DNA of 17,546 nucleotides from positions 1 through 17,546 of the forward strand of contig CAMLDJ010000096.1 of the NCBI GenBank assembly GCA_946478755.1, read 5' to 3'. The translations under genes were made by a program, and so were the position numbers. Under the pieces are notes generated by a model. It did no database searches. It saw only the letters and a list, made by a program, of their open reading frames with translations, and was not told where the DNA came from. Within the stretch, counting starts at the first letter, position 1; each line of letters begins with the position of its first letter. The DNA comes from an uncultured Pedobacter sp. (GTDB taxonomy: Bacteria > Bacteroidota > Bacteroidia > Sphingobacteriales > Sphingobacteriaceae). Below are positions 1 through 7,639 of the stretch, one piece after another.

Positions 1-79
1 CCACCAGTGCATTCAGGCATTTAGTCAACAGTTTCGGTCTGTTGAAAGTAGGAATAACTACCGATATTTTTATGTCCAT
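1..79 (-). CDS. Family 2 glycosyltransferase, N-terminal fragment (cut by the window edge)
   Basis: An ATG at 79-77 on the minus strand opens a frame that stays open to base 1 (26 codons). It begins MDIKISVVIPTFNR and continues with KLLTKCLNAL, which is the classic first beta strand and nucleotide-sugar-binding start of GT-A fold, family 2 glycosyltransferases. Such enzymes transfer a sugar from a nucleotide donor to a glycan or lipid carrier at the cytoplasmic face of the inner membrane. The start lies inside the 3' end of the carbamoyltransferase gene in a different frame, so the two genes overlap by 59 bases and are probably co-transcribed and translationally coupled. Only the N-terminus is visible, so acceptor and donor cannot be inferred. 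Confidence 0.8.
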   Translation of the reverse strand, partial: MDIKISVVIPTFNRPKLLTKCLNALV

Positions 80-1799
80 ATTCTTTTTCAACTAAAAATG
101 AGCCCATGACCAAAGCATCAAAAGGGGAGGTCCAGAAGCAACCCAGAGCATCCCTTGGCGTACAAACGATTGGTTTGCCCAAAGTGTTGAAAGAGGTATT
201 GACCAATACGGGTATCCCTGTTTTTTCCTTAAATGCCTTTAGCATCTTATAGTATTGAGGATGCTGTTGTGCATTGATGGTTTGAATTCGTGCTGTTCCG
301 TCTATATGTTTTACGGCTGGAATCTGATCTTCTTTTTCATCCGCAACATCAAAGATGAACAGCATGAAAGGTGACTGTACAGCATCATTAAACCATTCCG
401 CTGCATCTTCTTCCAGTACTACCGGTGCAACCGGCCTGAAATCTTCCCGGTCTTTCACTTCATTCAATCTCCTTTGCATATCCGGATCAATCGGTGACGC
501 AAGAATGGATCGGCTGCCTAATGCCCTTGGTCCGAATTCCATTCGGCCCTGGAACCAGCCAATGATTTTATTATCAGCCAGCAATTGTGCGGTTTCTGTA
601 GCCACATCTTCCATTTTTTTATAGGGAACTTTAGCCCATCTAAGGAATTTTTCGATCTGGCTATCTGTATAGTCAGGTCCCCAGTACGCATGGGTCATGA
701 CGAAATCCTTTTGCCCGCTCTTTCTTTGTTGCTGATCCACCCACATAGCGGCACCGAGTGCGGTTCCGGAATCGCCTGCAGCAGGTTGTACCCATACTTT
801 TTTAAATGCGCCGAGATCTCTTATCTTTGCATTCAACACACAATTTAGGGCCACTCCGCCCGCAAGACAAAGATTCTCCAGCTTTGTTTCCTGCTGGAAC
901 CAATTGCTGAGTTCCAGTACTGTTTCTTCCAACACATACTGTAATGAATGTGCAATGTTAAAATGGTGACTGGTAAATTCCTCATCCCATAACCTGGCCG
1001 GGCCAAAGCGCTCTGCTAAGTTCTCATTCTGTATGGTGTACTGGCCACGCTTGCCTACCGTGATGATCTCCCTGAAATCCTTTACAAATTCTGGCCTGCC
1101 ATAAGATGCCAGAGCCATTACCTTATATTCATCAGAAGAATGAAGGAAGCCCAGGTAACTGGTTATACTTTCATACAATAAGCCAAGTGAATGTGGCATA
1201 CGAACATCGGTTATACGTGTAAGTTCATTTTGCTGCCCGATGTTATACGTTGTGGTCGAAACCTCGCCGCGGCCATCAAGTGTAATTACGGCAGCCTCGT
1301 TAAAAGGTGAAGGGAAATATGCGCTGGCTGCATGTGATAAATGGTGTTCGACAAAATGCCAGACCAGATCGGTTCGCCTGCAGCCTTTAAACCATTTTTG
1401 CAGGTGATGGGGATATCCGTCGACCAGCTGGGCCGGAGCGTTAATGATAGCAGATAGAAAAAGATTGTTCCACGGACTTTCAGTAGAATTTCGATCCGGG
1501 ACTTCCGTAGAATGAAAAGGGATGGTGGTTAGCGGATCATTAACATGGTCTTTGCCGATGAGTAAATAGGGGTCAAAAGAGTAGGCTATATGATCCACAT
1601 CGCTTAGGTGGATGCCCGCGACTTCCAGGCAATAGGCAATTGCTGCAAACGGCAGCTCGTAAGTAGAAAACGGAATAGGTCTTTTACCATGCTTAATGCC
1701 TGTAAAACGCTCATCTTCTGCTGCGGCAAGCATCATCCCATCTTTAAATATACAGGCGGAGGAATCATGGAATACCGCATTGATACCAAGTACATACAT
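21..1799 (-). CDS. Carbamoyltransferase, NodU/CmcH/TobZ family
   Basis: This 592-residue protein has the usual two-domain layout. The N-terminal Kae1-like domain starts MYVLGINAVFHDSSA and carries the metal-binding EHHLSHA motif near residues 151-157 (HxxxH, as in TobZ) and LDGRGE near 174-179. LAGGVALNCVLNAK follows near 311-324. The C-terminal domain contains FGPRALGSRSI near 421-431 and LVNTSFN near 531-537. The family uses carbamoyl phosphate and ATP to form a carbamoyl-adenylate and then O-carbamoylates a hydroxyl, usually on a sugar or secondary metabolite. The overlapping downstream glycosyltransferase suggests a surface glycan or glycosylated product, but the acceptor is unknown. The last roughly 19 residues are read in a second frame as the glycosyltransferase start, so this tail is probably dispensable. 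The upstream region has no clear Shine-Dalgarno sequence. Confidence 0.92.
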   Translation of the reverse strand: MYVLGINAVFHDSSACIFKDGMMLAAAEDERFTGIKHGKRPIPFSTYELPFAAIAYCLEVAGIHLSDVDHIAYSFDPYLLIGKDHVNDPLTTIPFHSTEVPDRNSTESPWNNLFLSAIINAPAQLVDGYPHHLQKWFKGCRRTDLVWHFVEHHLSHAASAYFPSPFNEAAVITLDGRGEVSTTTYNIGQQNELTRITDVRMPHSLGLLYESITSYLGFLHSSDEYKVMALASYGRPEFVKDFREIITVGKRGQYTIQNENLAERFGPARLWDEEFTSHHFNIAHSLQYVLEETVLELSNWFQQETKLENLCLAGGVALNCVLNAKIRDLGAFKKVWVQPAAGDSGTALGAAMWVDQQQRKSGQKDFVMTHAYWGPDYTDSQIEKFLRWAKVPYKKMEDVATETAQLLADNKIIGWFQGRMEFGPRALGSRSILASPIDPDMQRRLNEVKDREDFRPVAPVVLEEDAAEWFNDAVQSPFMLFIFDVADEKEDQIPAVKHIDGTARIQTINAQQHPQYYKMLKAFKEKTGIPVLVNTSFNTLGKPIVCTPRDALGCFWTSPFDALVMGSFLVEKEYGHKNIGSYSYFQQTETVD

Positions 1800-1878
1800 A
1801 AGGAAAAAATTGATTAATTTAATAAAACAATTAACCCTTAAACCCGCTGTTCAGGCGTTTGATTTGATAATATGAAAA

Positions 1879-1915
1879 TCAGGTATTAATTTCCTGTTCA
1901 GGTATTAATACCTGA
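1879..1915. promoter_or_regulatory. Tandem palindromic operator candidate
   Basis: TCAGGTATTAATACCTGA at 1898-1915 is a perfect 18-bp palindrome. Its first 12 bases (TCAGGTATTAAT) also occur at 1879-1890, exactly 19 bp upstream. There they continue as TTCCTG, giving an imperfect second site (CAGG-N9-CCTG beside CAGG-N8-CCTG). Two similar dyads about two helical turns apart are typical of a dimeric repressor or activator binding cooperatively. The palindrome lies about 100 bp upstream of the carbamoyltransferase start and about 290 bp upstream of the CheB-CheR start, so the former is the likelier target. The regulator is not identifiable from this window. Confidence 0.6.
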
Positions 1916-2167
1916 TATCCCGAACGCAGTTAATTTGAAGAGTGATCAGCGCAAAAAGCGGGTAATCAGCGCTTCCCGTGCTGGCGAAATGGCATACAGT
2001 TAGACTCATGGGGCCCAATAGGCTCAAAACCGAAGATTTTTTTTAAGCATAAGTGTTGTTTTTATTAATATATATACTTAATTTTTAGCCTTGGGAACGT
2101 AACCGTGTAGTGTAACCTACTGAAACGTTGGGAGATCAATAATTTAATTCTGATATAAACTATTATT

Positions 2168-2189
2168 TTAGCTCAATACCTTGAGCTGA
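2168..2189 (+). promoter_or_regulatory. Leader hairpin next to the CheB-CheR ribosome binding site
   Basis: AGCTCAA (2170-2176) and TTGAGCT (2181-2187) form a perfect 7-bp stem with a TACC loop. A T-G wobble and a T-A pair extend it to 9 bp (2168-2189). An AAAGGAG stretch (2194-2200) follows at once, then the ATG at 2202. The Shine-Dalgarno-like run is only one base from the ATG, which is unusually close. The hairpin could modulate translation initiation, but no partner is known. Confidence 0.45.
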
Positions 2190-2201
2190 TATTAAAGGAG
2201 A

Positions 2202-5174
2202 ATGAAAAGAACAAACTATCCGGAAATTATTAATGATGAAGATTTGACGAAGGAAGTAGCTCATCGCCTAGCAAAAAGCACTCAGCCTGAATTTTTTCCG
2301 ATCATTGCCTTAGGGGGGGCTACTGGTTCATTTCAGTCGTTCGAGCAGTTCTTTTTACATATGCCTGTTGATAGTGGATTTGCTTTTGTAATTGTCATGC
2401 ATTTCCAGGCTGAGCTTAAAGGTGATATTGTCGCGTTGTTGCAACAATCTACAGCTATGCCCGTTGTAGAGGTTGAAGATGGAATGGCGGTTATGCCAGA
2501 CCATGTTTATCTGATCCCACCGGAAAAGGACATGGGCATTCATAACGGACAACTTTTGCTTTTTAGTCCTTCCTGCGCTAAAGGAGCGCATATGGCTATT
2601 GATTATTTTCTGCAAAGTTTGGCGGAAGACCAATGGAACAATGCAGTGTCCATTATTTTTTCAGGAATGGGCGCCGATGGCGAAACGGGAGTTCGAATGA
2701 TCAAGGAAAAGCTTGGAATGACCATGGTACAGCTTCCTGAGACAGCCGAGTATAGTAGCATGCCTTTAGCGTCTATTAAAACAGGACTGGTAGATTATGT
2801 CCTGACGCCCGAAGAAATGCCTGTAAAATTGATTCAGTACCTGAATCATCCCGCGCTCAGAGACCTGCCTGGCGAAGAGATGATCACAGCGGGCAATAAC
2901 CACCTGCACCTTGAAAAAATATTGATGATCTTGCGGTCACATACCGGGCATGACTTCACGTTATACAAAAAAAATACCATCACACGCCGGATCGAAAGAA
3001 GAATTGCTTTTCATCAGCTACCGGATTATTCTCCGTATGTCGATTATATCAGGGAGAACCCGCATGAAGCGGAGATACTATTTAAAGAACTGTTAATTGG
3101 GGTCACTAAGTTTTTCAGAGATAGTGCCGCATTTTCGGCCATTAAAAGTCACCTGAATTCAAAACTAGCTAAAAAAGACCTTGATGAGCCGGTAAGGGTT
3201 TGGGTGGCAGGTTGTTCTACAGGGGAAGAAGCTTATTCTCTCGCAATGATCGTGATGGAGTGCTTAGACTCGCTAAAGACGAGTAAATTGCCAAAAGTTC
3301 AGATATTTGCCACCGACCTCGATGTTGCGGCTATAGAACAGGCAAGGTCTGGATGCTACTTTTCGAATATTATATCTGAGATCTCTACGGAAAGGCTGGA
3401 ACGGTTTTTCTTGAAAAAGAACAATGGATATGTAGTTAAAAAAGAGGTCAGGGAAATGATCGTTTTTGCCCAGCATAACCTGATCAAAGACGCGCCTTTT
3501 ACCAAGCTGGATCTGTTATGCTGCAGGAATGTTATGATCTATCTGACTGCCGAGCTTCAAAAGAAGTTAATGCCGGTATTTCATTATGCGCTGAATCAGG
3601 GAGGTCTGCTATTTCTTGGTCCTGCGGAGTCTACAGGCGCTTTGATTGATGCTTTTACACAGGTCGACAGGAAATGGAAGATCTATGAACGCAAGGACGG
3701 CCTTATAGGCCCTAAAAAAATGAGTGATTTTCCATTCCATATCACAAACGCCCCTGTTAAAGCGTCTAAGGACTTGTCAGAGAAGCCATCAATAAAGAGT
3801 GCTGTCGCAGAAAACTTCCATAAGATACTTCTTGATCATTATACACCGTCATCACTGCTGGCCAACAGTAAGGGCGACATTCTATACATCAATGGTGAAA
3901 TGGATAAATTCCTTAAGGTAAACTCAGGGGCGGCGGTAATGAACATTCATAAAATGGTAAGAGAGGAACTGAAATATGTGATAGGAAATGCTATCCATCA
4001 GTCTTGTGCGCACAAGAATCAGGTTGAATTTAAAGACATCATGATACAGGACGGTGGCATTACTAATCTGGTTGATTTTTCGGTTAGTTATATCCATGAT
4101 CATCATTTACAAGGGCTGTTAATACTTACATTTAAGGACAAAGGACCTTTAAAGAAGACGAAATCCGGTCCCAGAAAAATAGATCCGGTTAAAAACAAGG
4201 CGATTGAAGAACTGGAAAAAGAGCTCGTTTATACCAAGCAGCAGCTTCATACTACTGTAGAACAGATGGAAACCTCTCTGGAGGAATTAAAGTCGATGAA
4301 TGAAGAGCTGCAGAGTACGAACGAAGAACTGCAAAGTACAAATGAAGAAGCCCTGACCACAAAGGAGGAAATGCAATCCTTGAATGAAGAGCTAATGACC
4401 ATAAATTTTCAATATCAAAATAAAGCAGAAAAACTGACCCTGTTGAATAATGATATGAAGAATCTGTTAGACAATACAGAGATTGGAACCATATTTTTAG
4501 ATAACCAATTGAATATTTTACGGTTCACCCCTCAGGTTAATAAATTATTTAATGTTATCCCCTCTGATGTGGGCAGATCAATAGGACATATCGTTTCTAA
4601 CTTTGATTATCCGTCCATTGAAAATGCCATAATGGAAGTCATTGAACGACTTAGTGGAAAGGAACTGGAGGTGAAGACGAATAAGAATGAATGGTATAAT
4701 CTCCGCATCATGCCTTATCGGACCATGGATAATTTTATCAGTGGTGCAGTATTGACATTTACAAAGATTACCCCGGTTAAGGCCTTGGAAAATAAACTAG
4801 CGGTCTTAATTAATTATGTTCAAATAGCTGTTAACTCTTTACCAGACGCTGCTGTAATATTAGATCATGAAAGGAAAGTTATTGTAGCAAATTCGCTTTT
4901 TTTGAAGCTATTTAACTTCAGGGAATTTGAAGTTAAAGAACAATTTTTTGTGGAAATTGTTCATAACAAATGGAACACGACTAAACTGGACGCTTTGTTG
5001 TTCAATGGAGGAAGTGACACCGAATTGTATATGCAGCATGATTTTCCGGGAATAGGCATAATGCGGCTAATTGTTAATGTTCAGTATGTTTCAGAGAGTA
5101 AATTTAATGAACAAGATACCTTAAGTGTTACTTTTAAACAGCAGGGATGTGAGCAAAAAAGAAATTGGCAATAA
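2202..5174 (+). CDS. CheB-CheR fusion with coiled coil and PAS domains; CheB esterase site degenerate
   Basis: This 990-residue cytoplasmic signalling protein has four regions. Residues 32-215 are a CheB methylesterase-like domain. Residues 235-495 are a CheR methyltransferase: the TRRIERRI helix at 261-268, KFFRD at 303-307, AdoMet motif VAGCSTGEEAYS at 335-346, FATDLD at 369-374, and CCRNVMIYL at 440-448. A Glu-rich coiled coil spans about 664-750 with repeated LQSTNEE units. Two PAS-like domains lie at about 752-860 and 865-975. CheR transfers methyl groups to chemoreceptor glutamates and CheB removes them. In the CheB part the usual G-A-S-A-G-G nucleophile motif reads GGATGS, with Ala40 replacing the catalytic serine, while His67 and Asp159 (GMGADG) remain. 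The esterase is therefore probably inactive. No chemoreceptor, CheA or CheW gene is nearby. The overlap with the downstream kinase gene suggests a sensory input protein for that kinase. Confidence 0.93.
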   Translation: MKRTNYPEIINDEDLTKEVAHRLAKSTQPEFFPIIALGGATGSFQSFEQFFLHMPVDSGFAFVIVMHFQAELKGDIVALLQQSTAMPVVEVEDGMAVMPDHVYLIPPEKDMGIHNGQLLLFSPSCAKGAHMAIDYFLQSLAEDQWNNAVSIIFSGMGADGETGVRMIKEKLGMTMVQLPETAEYSSMPLASIKTGLVDYVLTPEEMPVKLIQYLNHPALRDLPGEEMITAGNNHLHLEKILMILRSHTGHDFTLYKKNTITRRIERRIAFHQLPDYSPYVDYIRENPHEAEILFKELLIGVTKFFRDSAAFSAIKSHLNSKLAKKDLDEPVRVWVAGCSTGEEAYSLAMIVMECLDSLKTSKLPKVQIFATDLDVAAIEQARSGCYFSNIISEISTERLERFFLKKNNGYVVKKEVREMIVFAQHNLIKDAPFTKLDLLCCRNVMIYLTAELQKKLMPVFHYALNQGGLLFLGPAESTGALIDAFTQVDRKWKIYERKDGLIGPKKMSDFPFHITNAPVKASKDLSEKPSIKSAVAENFHKILLDHYTPSSLLANSKGDILYINGEMDKFLKVNSGAAVMNIHKMVREELKYVIGNAIHQSCAHKNQVEFKDIMIQDGGITNLVDFSVSYIHDHHLQGLLILTFKDKGPLKKTKSGPRKIDPVKNKAIEELEKELVYTKQQLHTTVEQMETSLEELKSMNEELQSTNEELQSTNEEALTTKEEMQSLNEELMTINFQYQNKAEKLTLLNNDMKNLLDNTEIGTIFLDNQLNILRFTPQVNKLFNVIPSDVGRSIGHIVSNFDYPSIENAIMEVIERLSGKELEVKTNKNEWYNLRIMPYRTMDNFISGAVLTFTKITPVKALENKLAVLINYVQIAVNSLPDAAVILDHERKVIVANSLFLKLFNFREFEVKEQFFVEIVHNKWNTTKLDALLFNGGSDTELYMQHDFPGIGIMRLIVNVQYVSESKFNEQDTLSVTFKQQGCEQKRNWQ

Positions 5175-6777
5175 AGAAAAAATCATTTCACTTTTGCGAA
5201 GCCGACTCGAAAGCGCTTCGGAAACAGGTTTGTTTGACGAGAAAATAACTGATCAGCAGCTTGCCATGCTATTGGGTGAGCTGCAGGTCTTTCAACTTGA
5301 ACTGGAGATGCAGAATGATGAGCTTTCTGCATCTTATCAGTTGATCGAAAGTGAACGCGCAAGATTTGCGGGCTTCTTTAATCTTGCTCCCGTGGGGTAC
5401 TTCATTCTGAATCATATTGGGATGGTCGAAGAAGCAAATCAGACCGGGGCTGATCTTTTGTCTATTTCAAAAAATGACATATTAAAAGAACGGTTCCAAA
5501 GTTTTGTGGCGCCCGAAATGTGGGAGCTCTTTTATGCGTTTCTTCATAAAATGCAAACAAATACGAGCAAGCAAAGCTGTGAAATTAAGCTGTCTTTCAG
5601 GGAAAAGGAGCTATATACCAGGATGGAAGGTATAGGCATTGTCAATGCTTTTAGCGGCAACCTGCAATATTACATTACCGTAATTGACATTTCAGAAAGC
5701 AGGACTGCCCAACAGAAACTGATTGATACTACGCAGCGGCTGGAAATGACATTGAATGCATCAGGAACCGGAACCTGGACGATGGAATTGGGCAGCAACA
5801 AAGTTTTTCTGGATGCGTTTAGTTTCTCTCTGCTGGAAATTAATCCCTGGGAGTTTGATGGCAGTACCAAAGCGTTTATAGGACTGCTACATCCTGAAGA
5901 CCAGCATCAGGTTAGGCAGGCACTGATCACTGCCATTCACGATGTAAAAAAGGCAGATGTGGAATTCAGGATAATCACTAAAGATGGACGGATCAAGACG
6001 ATCGCAGCAAAAGGGCAGGAAGTACGTAATGGGGTAGGTAATAACAATTATTTCGCTGGTATCATAATGGATATCACTGAAAGGAAAAGGCTTGCTCTGG
6101 AAGCACAAAGATTGCATGCGGAACAACAGAAATTGATTCTTTCGGCGACATTTAAAGCTCAGGAGAAAGAGCGATACAACATTAGCACCGCTCTTCATGA
6201 TAGCGTTTGCCAGCTTTTATACGGGATCAGACTGAATCTGCAGAACATTCAGCATGCCCGAGACTTAAAGAATGATTTTAAGAACATCAATCAATTACTT
6301 GATCAGGCGATCAGGGAAACAAGAGAATTGTCCTACGAACTTACTCCTTCGGTATTGCGCGATTTTGGCTTTACCTCGGGTGTGAAGGAAATGGCTCAAC
6401 GCTTAAGCACACCTGGTTTTCAGATCAGGACCTCCTTAAACAGTTCAGCTGATCTGCTTGATCAGGATATTCAGCTATACGTTTTTAGGATGATACAGGA
6501 ATTGGTTAACAATTGCATTAAACATGCCCGGGCTACAAAAGCGGAGATTATAGTAGATGCAGAAAATGAATGGATTACACTTATGGTAACAGATAACGGA
6601 CGGGGTTTTGCAGCGGATGTAGACCAGTCTTTGGCAAGTGGTTCGGGTATCAGAGGCATTAAGAACCGGATTTTTCTTTTAAGCGGTTACATGAATGTGG
6701 AAACATCGAAACGTGGTACTAAGATCACCATAAAGTTTAAAAATGATCTTGGATTACTGGGCTCCGCCTATAAATGA
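5125..6777 (+). CDS. PAS-containing sensor histidine kinase, HisKA_3 (NarX/DegS) type
   Basis: The 550-residue frame has an N-terminal helical stretch (about 42-80, with LELEMQNDEL), a PAS domain at about 80-195 (FFNLAPVGYFILN), and a second PAS/PAC at about 205-322 ending in MDITERK. The HisKA_3 dimerisation domain has phospho-acceptor His358 in ERYNISTALHDSVCQLL. The HATPase has an N-box around ELVNNCIKHA (459-468), a G1 box DNGRGF (490-495) and a G2 region SGIRGIKNR (507-515). No membrane segment is seen, so it is cytoplasmic. The start is uncertain. There is a GTG at 5125 and an in-frame GTG at 5149, giving overlaps of 50 or 26 bp with the CheB-CheR gene. CAGGGA at 5142-5147 lies close to the second GTG. 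Overlap implies translational coupling. The NarL-type regulator downstream is the likely phosphorylation partner. Confidence 0.92.
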   Translation: MLLLNSRDVSKKEIGNKEKIISLLRSRLESASETGLFDEKITDQQLAMLLGELQVFQLELEMQNDELSASYQLIESERARFAGFFNLAPVGYFILNHIGMVEEANQTGADLLSISKNDILKERFQSFVAPEMWELFYAFLHKMQTNTSKQSCEIKLSFREKELYTRMEGIGIVNAFSGNLQYYITVIDISESRTAQQKLIDTTQRLEMTLNASGTGTWTMELGSNKVFLDAFSFSLLEINPWEFDGSTKAFIGLLHPEDQHQVRQALITAIHDVKKADVEFRIITKDGRIKTIAAKGQEVRNGVGNNNYFAGIIMDITERKRLALEAQRLHAEQQKLILSATFKAQEKERYNISTALHDSVCQLLYGIRLNLQNIQHARDLKNDFKNINQLLDQAIRETRELSYELTPSVLRDFGFTSGVKEMAQRLSTPGFQIRTSLNSSADLLDQDIQLYVFRMIQELVNNCIKHARATKAEIIVDAENEWITLMVTDNGRGFAADVDQSLASGSGIRGIKNRIFLLSGYMNVETSKRGTKITIKFKNDLGLLGSAYK

Positions 6778-6917
6778 TATAATGTATACACATGTCAAAT
6801 AGATAACTATCGGAGGACGAATGCAATAAAATTTTGAATAAAAAATGATTGCAAAAACTTATATTTAAAATGCTTCGTTTATATATGTTACACAGCATGG
6901 CACTAATTTTTTTTTAA

Positions 6918-7568
6918 ATGATACAGGTATTACTTGCAGAAGATCATAACATTGTCCGTAACGGCATCAGGATGTTGCTTGAGATGGATAAGAGTATAAA
7001 CGTTGCCGGGGAGGCCGTGAACGGAAGAGAGGTGCTGGAGCACATCACTAAGGGGGATAAGATAGATGTTGTTTTGGCGGACATTAACATGCCTGAAATC
7101 GATGGGATTTCTCTTATTAAAGAGATGAAAGTGATTAGTCCTGAAACGAGAGTCGTGATGCTTTCTATGCATGACAATGAGAAATATGTTTCTCAGGCAT
7201 TTCTGGAAGGAGCTTCGGGCTACCTGTTGAAAAATGTCAGTGCTGATGAATTGATCTTTGCACTAAAGCATGTGAATATGGGAGGCAGATATCTTTGTTC
7301 CGAGTTGGCTATACGAATGCTGGATAAGCTTGTTCAAAGTGGCCATCACACCGTAGCTGCGTCTGAATCGAAAATTGAATTCTCCCTGAGGGAAATAGAA
7401 GTACTTCATTTAATTGCTGAGGGACTGACCAATCATGAAATGTCCGATAAGCTGTTTATCAGTAAAAGGACTATTGAGGGACACAGGCAGAGTTTAATAG
7501 AGAAAACAGGCTCCCGCAATACTGCGGCTTTAATTCGTTATGCCGTTTTGAATGGCTTTGTACAATAA
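6918..7568 (+). CDS. Response regulator, NarL/FixJ family (REC-LuxR HTH)
   Basis: The 216-residue protein has an intact receiver domain with acidic residues Glu8 and Asp9 (LAEDH), phosphorylation site Asp55 (VLADINMPEIDG), Ser83 (MLSMHD) and Lys105 (YLLKN). A LuxR-type helix-turn-helix follows at about 155-210, with SLREIEVLHLIAEGLTNHEM and the recognition helix SKRTIEGHR. It should be a DNA-binding transcription factor activated by the HisKA_3 kinase that ends 140 bp upstream, a standard NarX/NarL-type pairing. The ATG at 6918 is chosen because MIQVLLAEDH is the usual length before the acidic pocket. It lies two bases after a run of nine T and has no Shine-Dalgarno sequence. Targets are unknown, but the divergent region at 1800-2201 could be one (inference). 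Confidence 0.94.
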   Translation: MIQVLLAEDHNIVRNGIRMLLEMDKSINVAGEAVNGREVLEHITKGDKIDVVLADINMPEIDGISLIKEMKVISPETRVVMLSMHDNEKYVSQAFLEGASGYLLKNVSADELIFALKHVNMGGRYLCSELAIRMLDKLVQSGHHTVAASESKIEFSLREIEVLHLIAEGLTNHEMSDKLFISKRTIEGHRQSLIEKTGSRNTAALIRYAVLNGFVQ

Positions 7569-7609
7569 GTTCCGTATTTAACGTATTAAAATTCCCGTAT
7601 AATTACTAA

Positions 7610-7638
7610 TTGGAGTCACAAAACCATTTATAATTTTG
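7610..7638 (+). promoter_or_regulatory. Bacteroidota-type promoter for the DUF4118 kinase
   Basis: TTG at 7610-7612 and TAATTTTG at 7631-7638 are separated by 18 bp. This matches the Bacteroidota primary sigma factor consensus (TTG near -33, TAnnTTTG near -7). Transcription would begin near 7645, after the first ATG of the following frame (7640), which argues for a later start codon at 7664. Confidence 0.6.
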
Positions 7639-7639
7639 T

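Larger units (their letters stand above)
1800..2201. other. 402-bp divergent intergenic region
   Basis: No credible protein-coding or RNA gene is visible between the divergent carbamoyltransferase and CheB-CheR genes. The segment is AT-rich and contains an 18-bp palindrome with a partial upstream copy (1879-1915), two ATCAGCGC direct repeats (1945 and 1965), and a hairpin just before the CheB-CheR start (2168-2189). No good TAnnTTTG promoter element with a correctly placed TTG was found for either gene. TAGCCTTG at 2086-2093 is a one-mismatch -7 candidate, but the nearest upstream TTG is too far away. Confidence 0.6.

Noticed and set aside
585..848. Plus-strand open frames opposite the carbamoyltransferase (also 355-624 and 1608-1817)
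   Set aside because: They are antisense to a well-supported enzyme gene, lack recognisable motifs, and are explained by its codon use.
2318..2324. Run of seven G in the CheB region, suspected frameshift causing the Ser-to-Ala change
   Set aside because: The frame aligns with the CheB family without gaps on both sides of the run, so no indel is needed. The substitution looks genuine.
6784..6791. TGTATACA palindrome after the histidine kinase gene
   Set aside because: Only eight bases in AT-rich DNA, with no second copy. Chance is a sufficient explanation.
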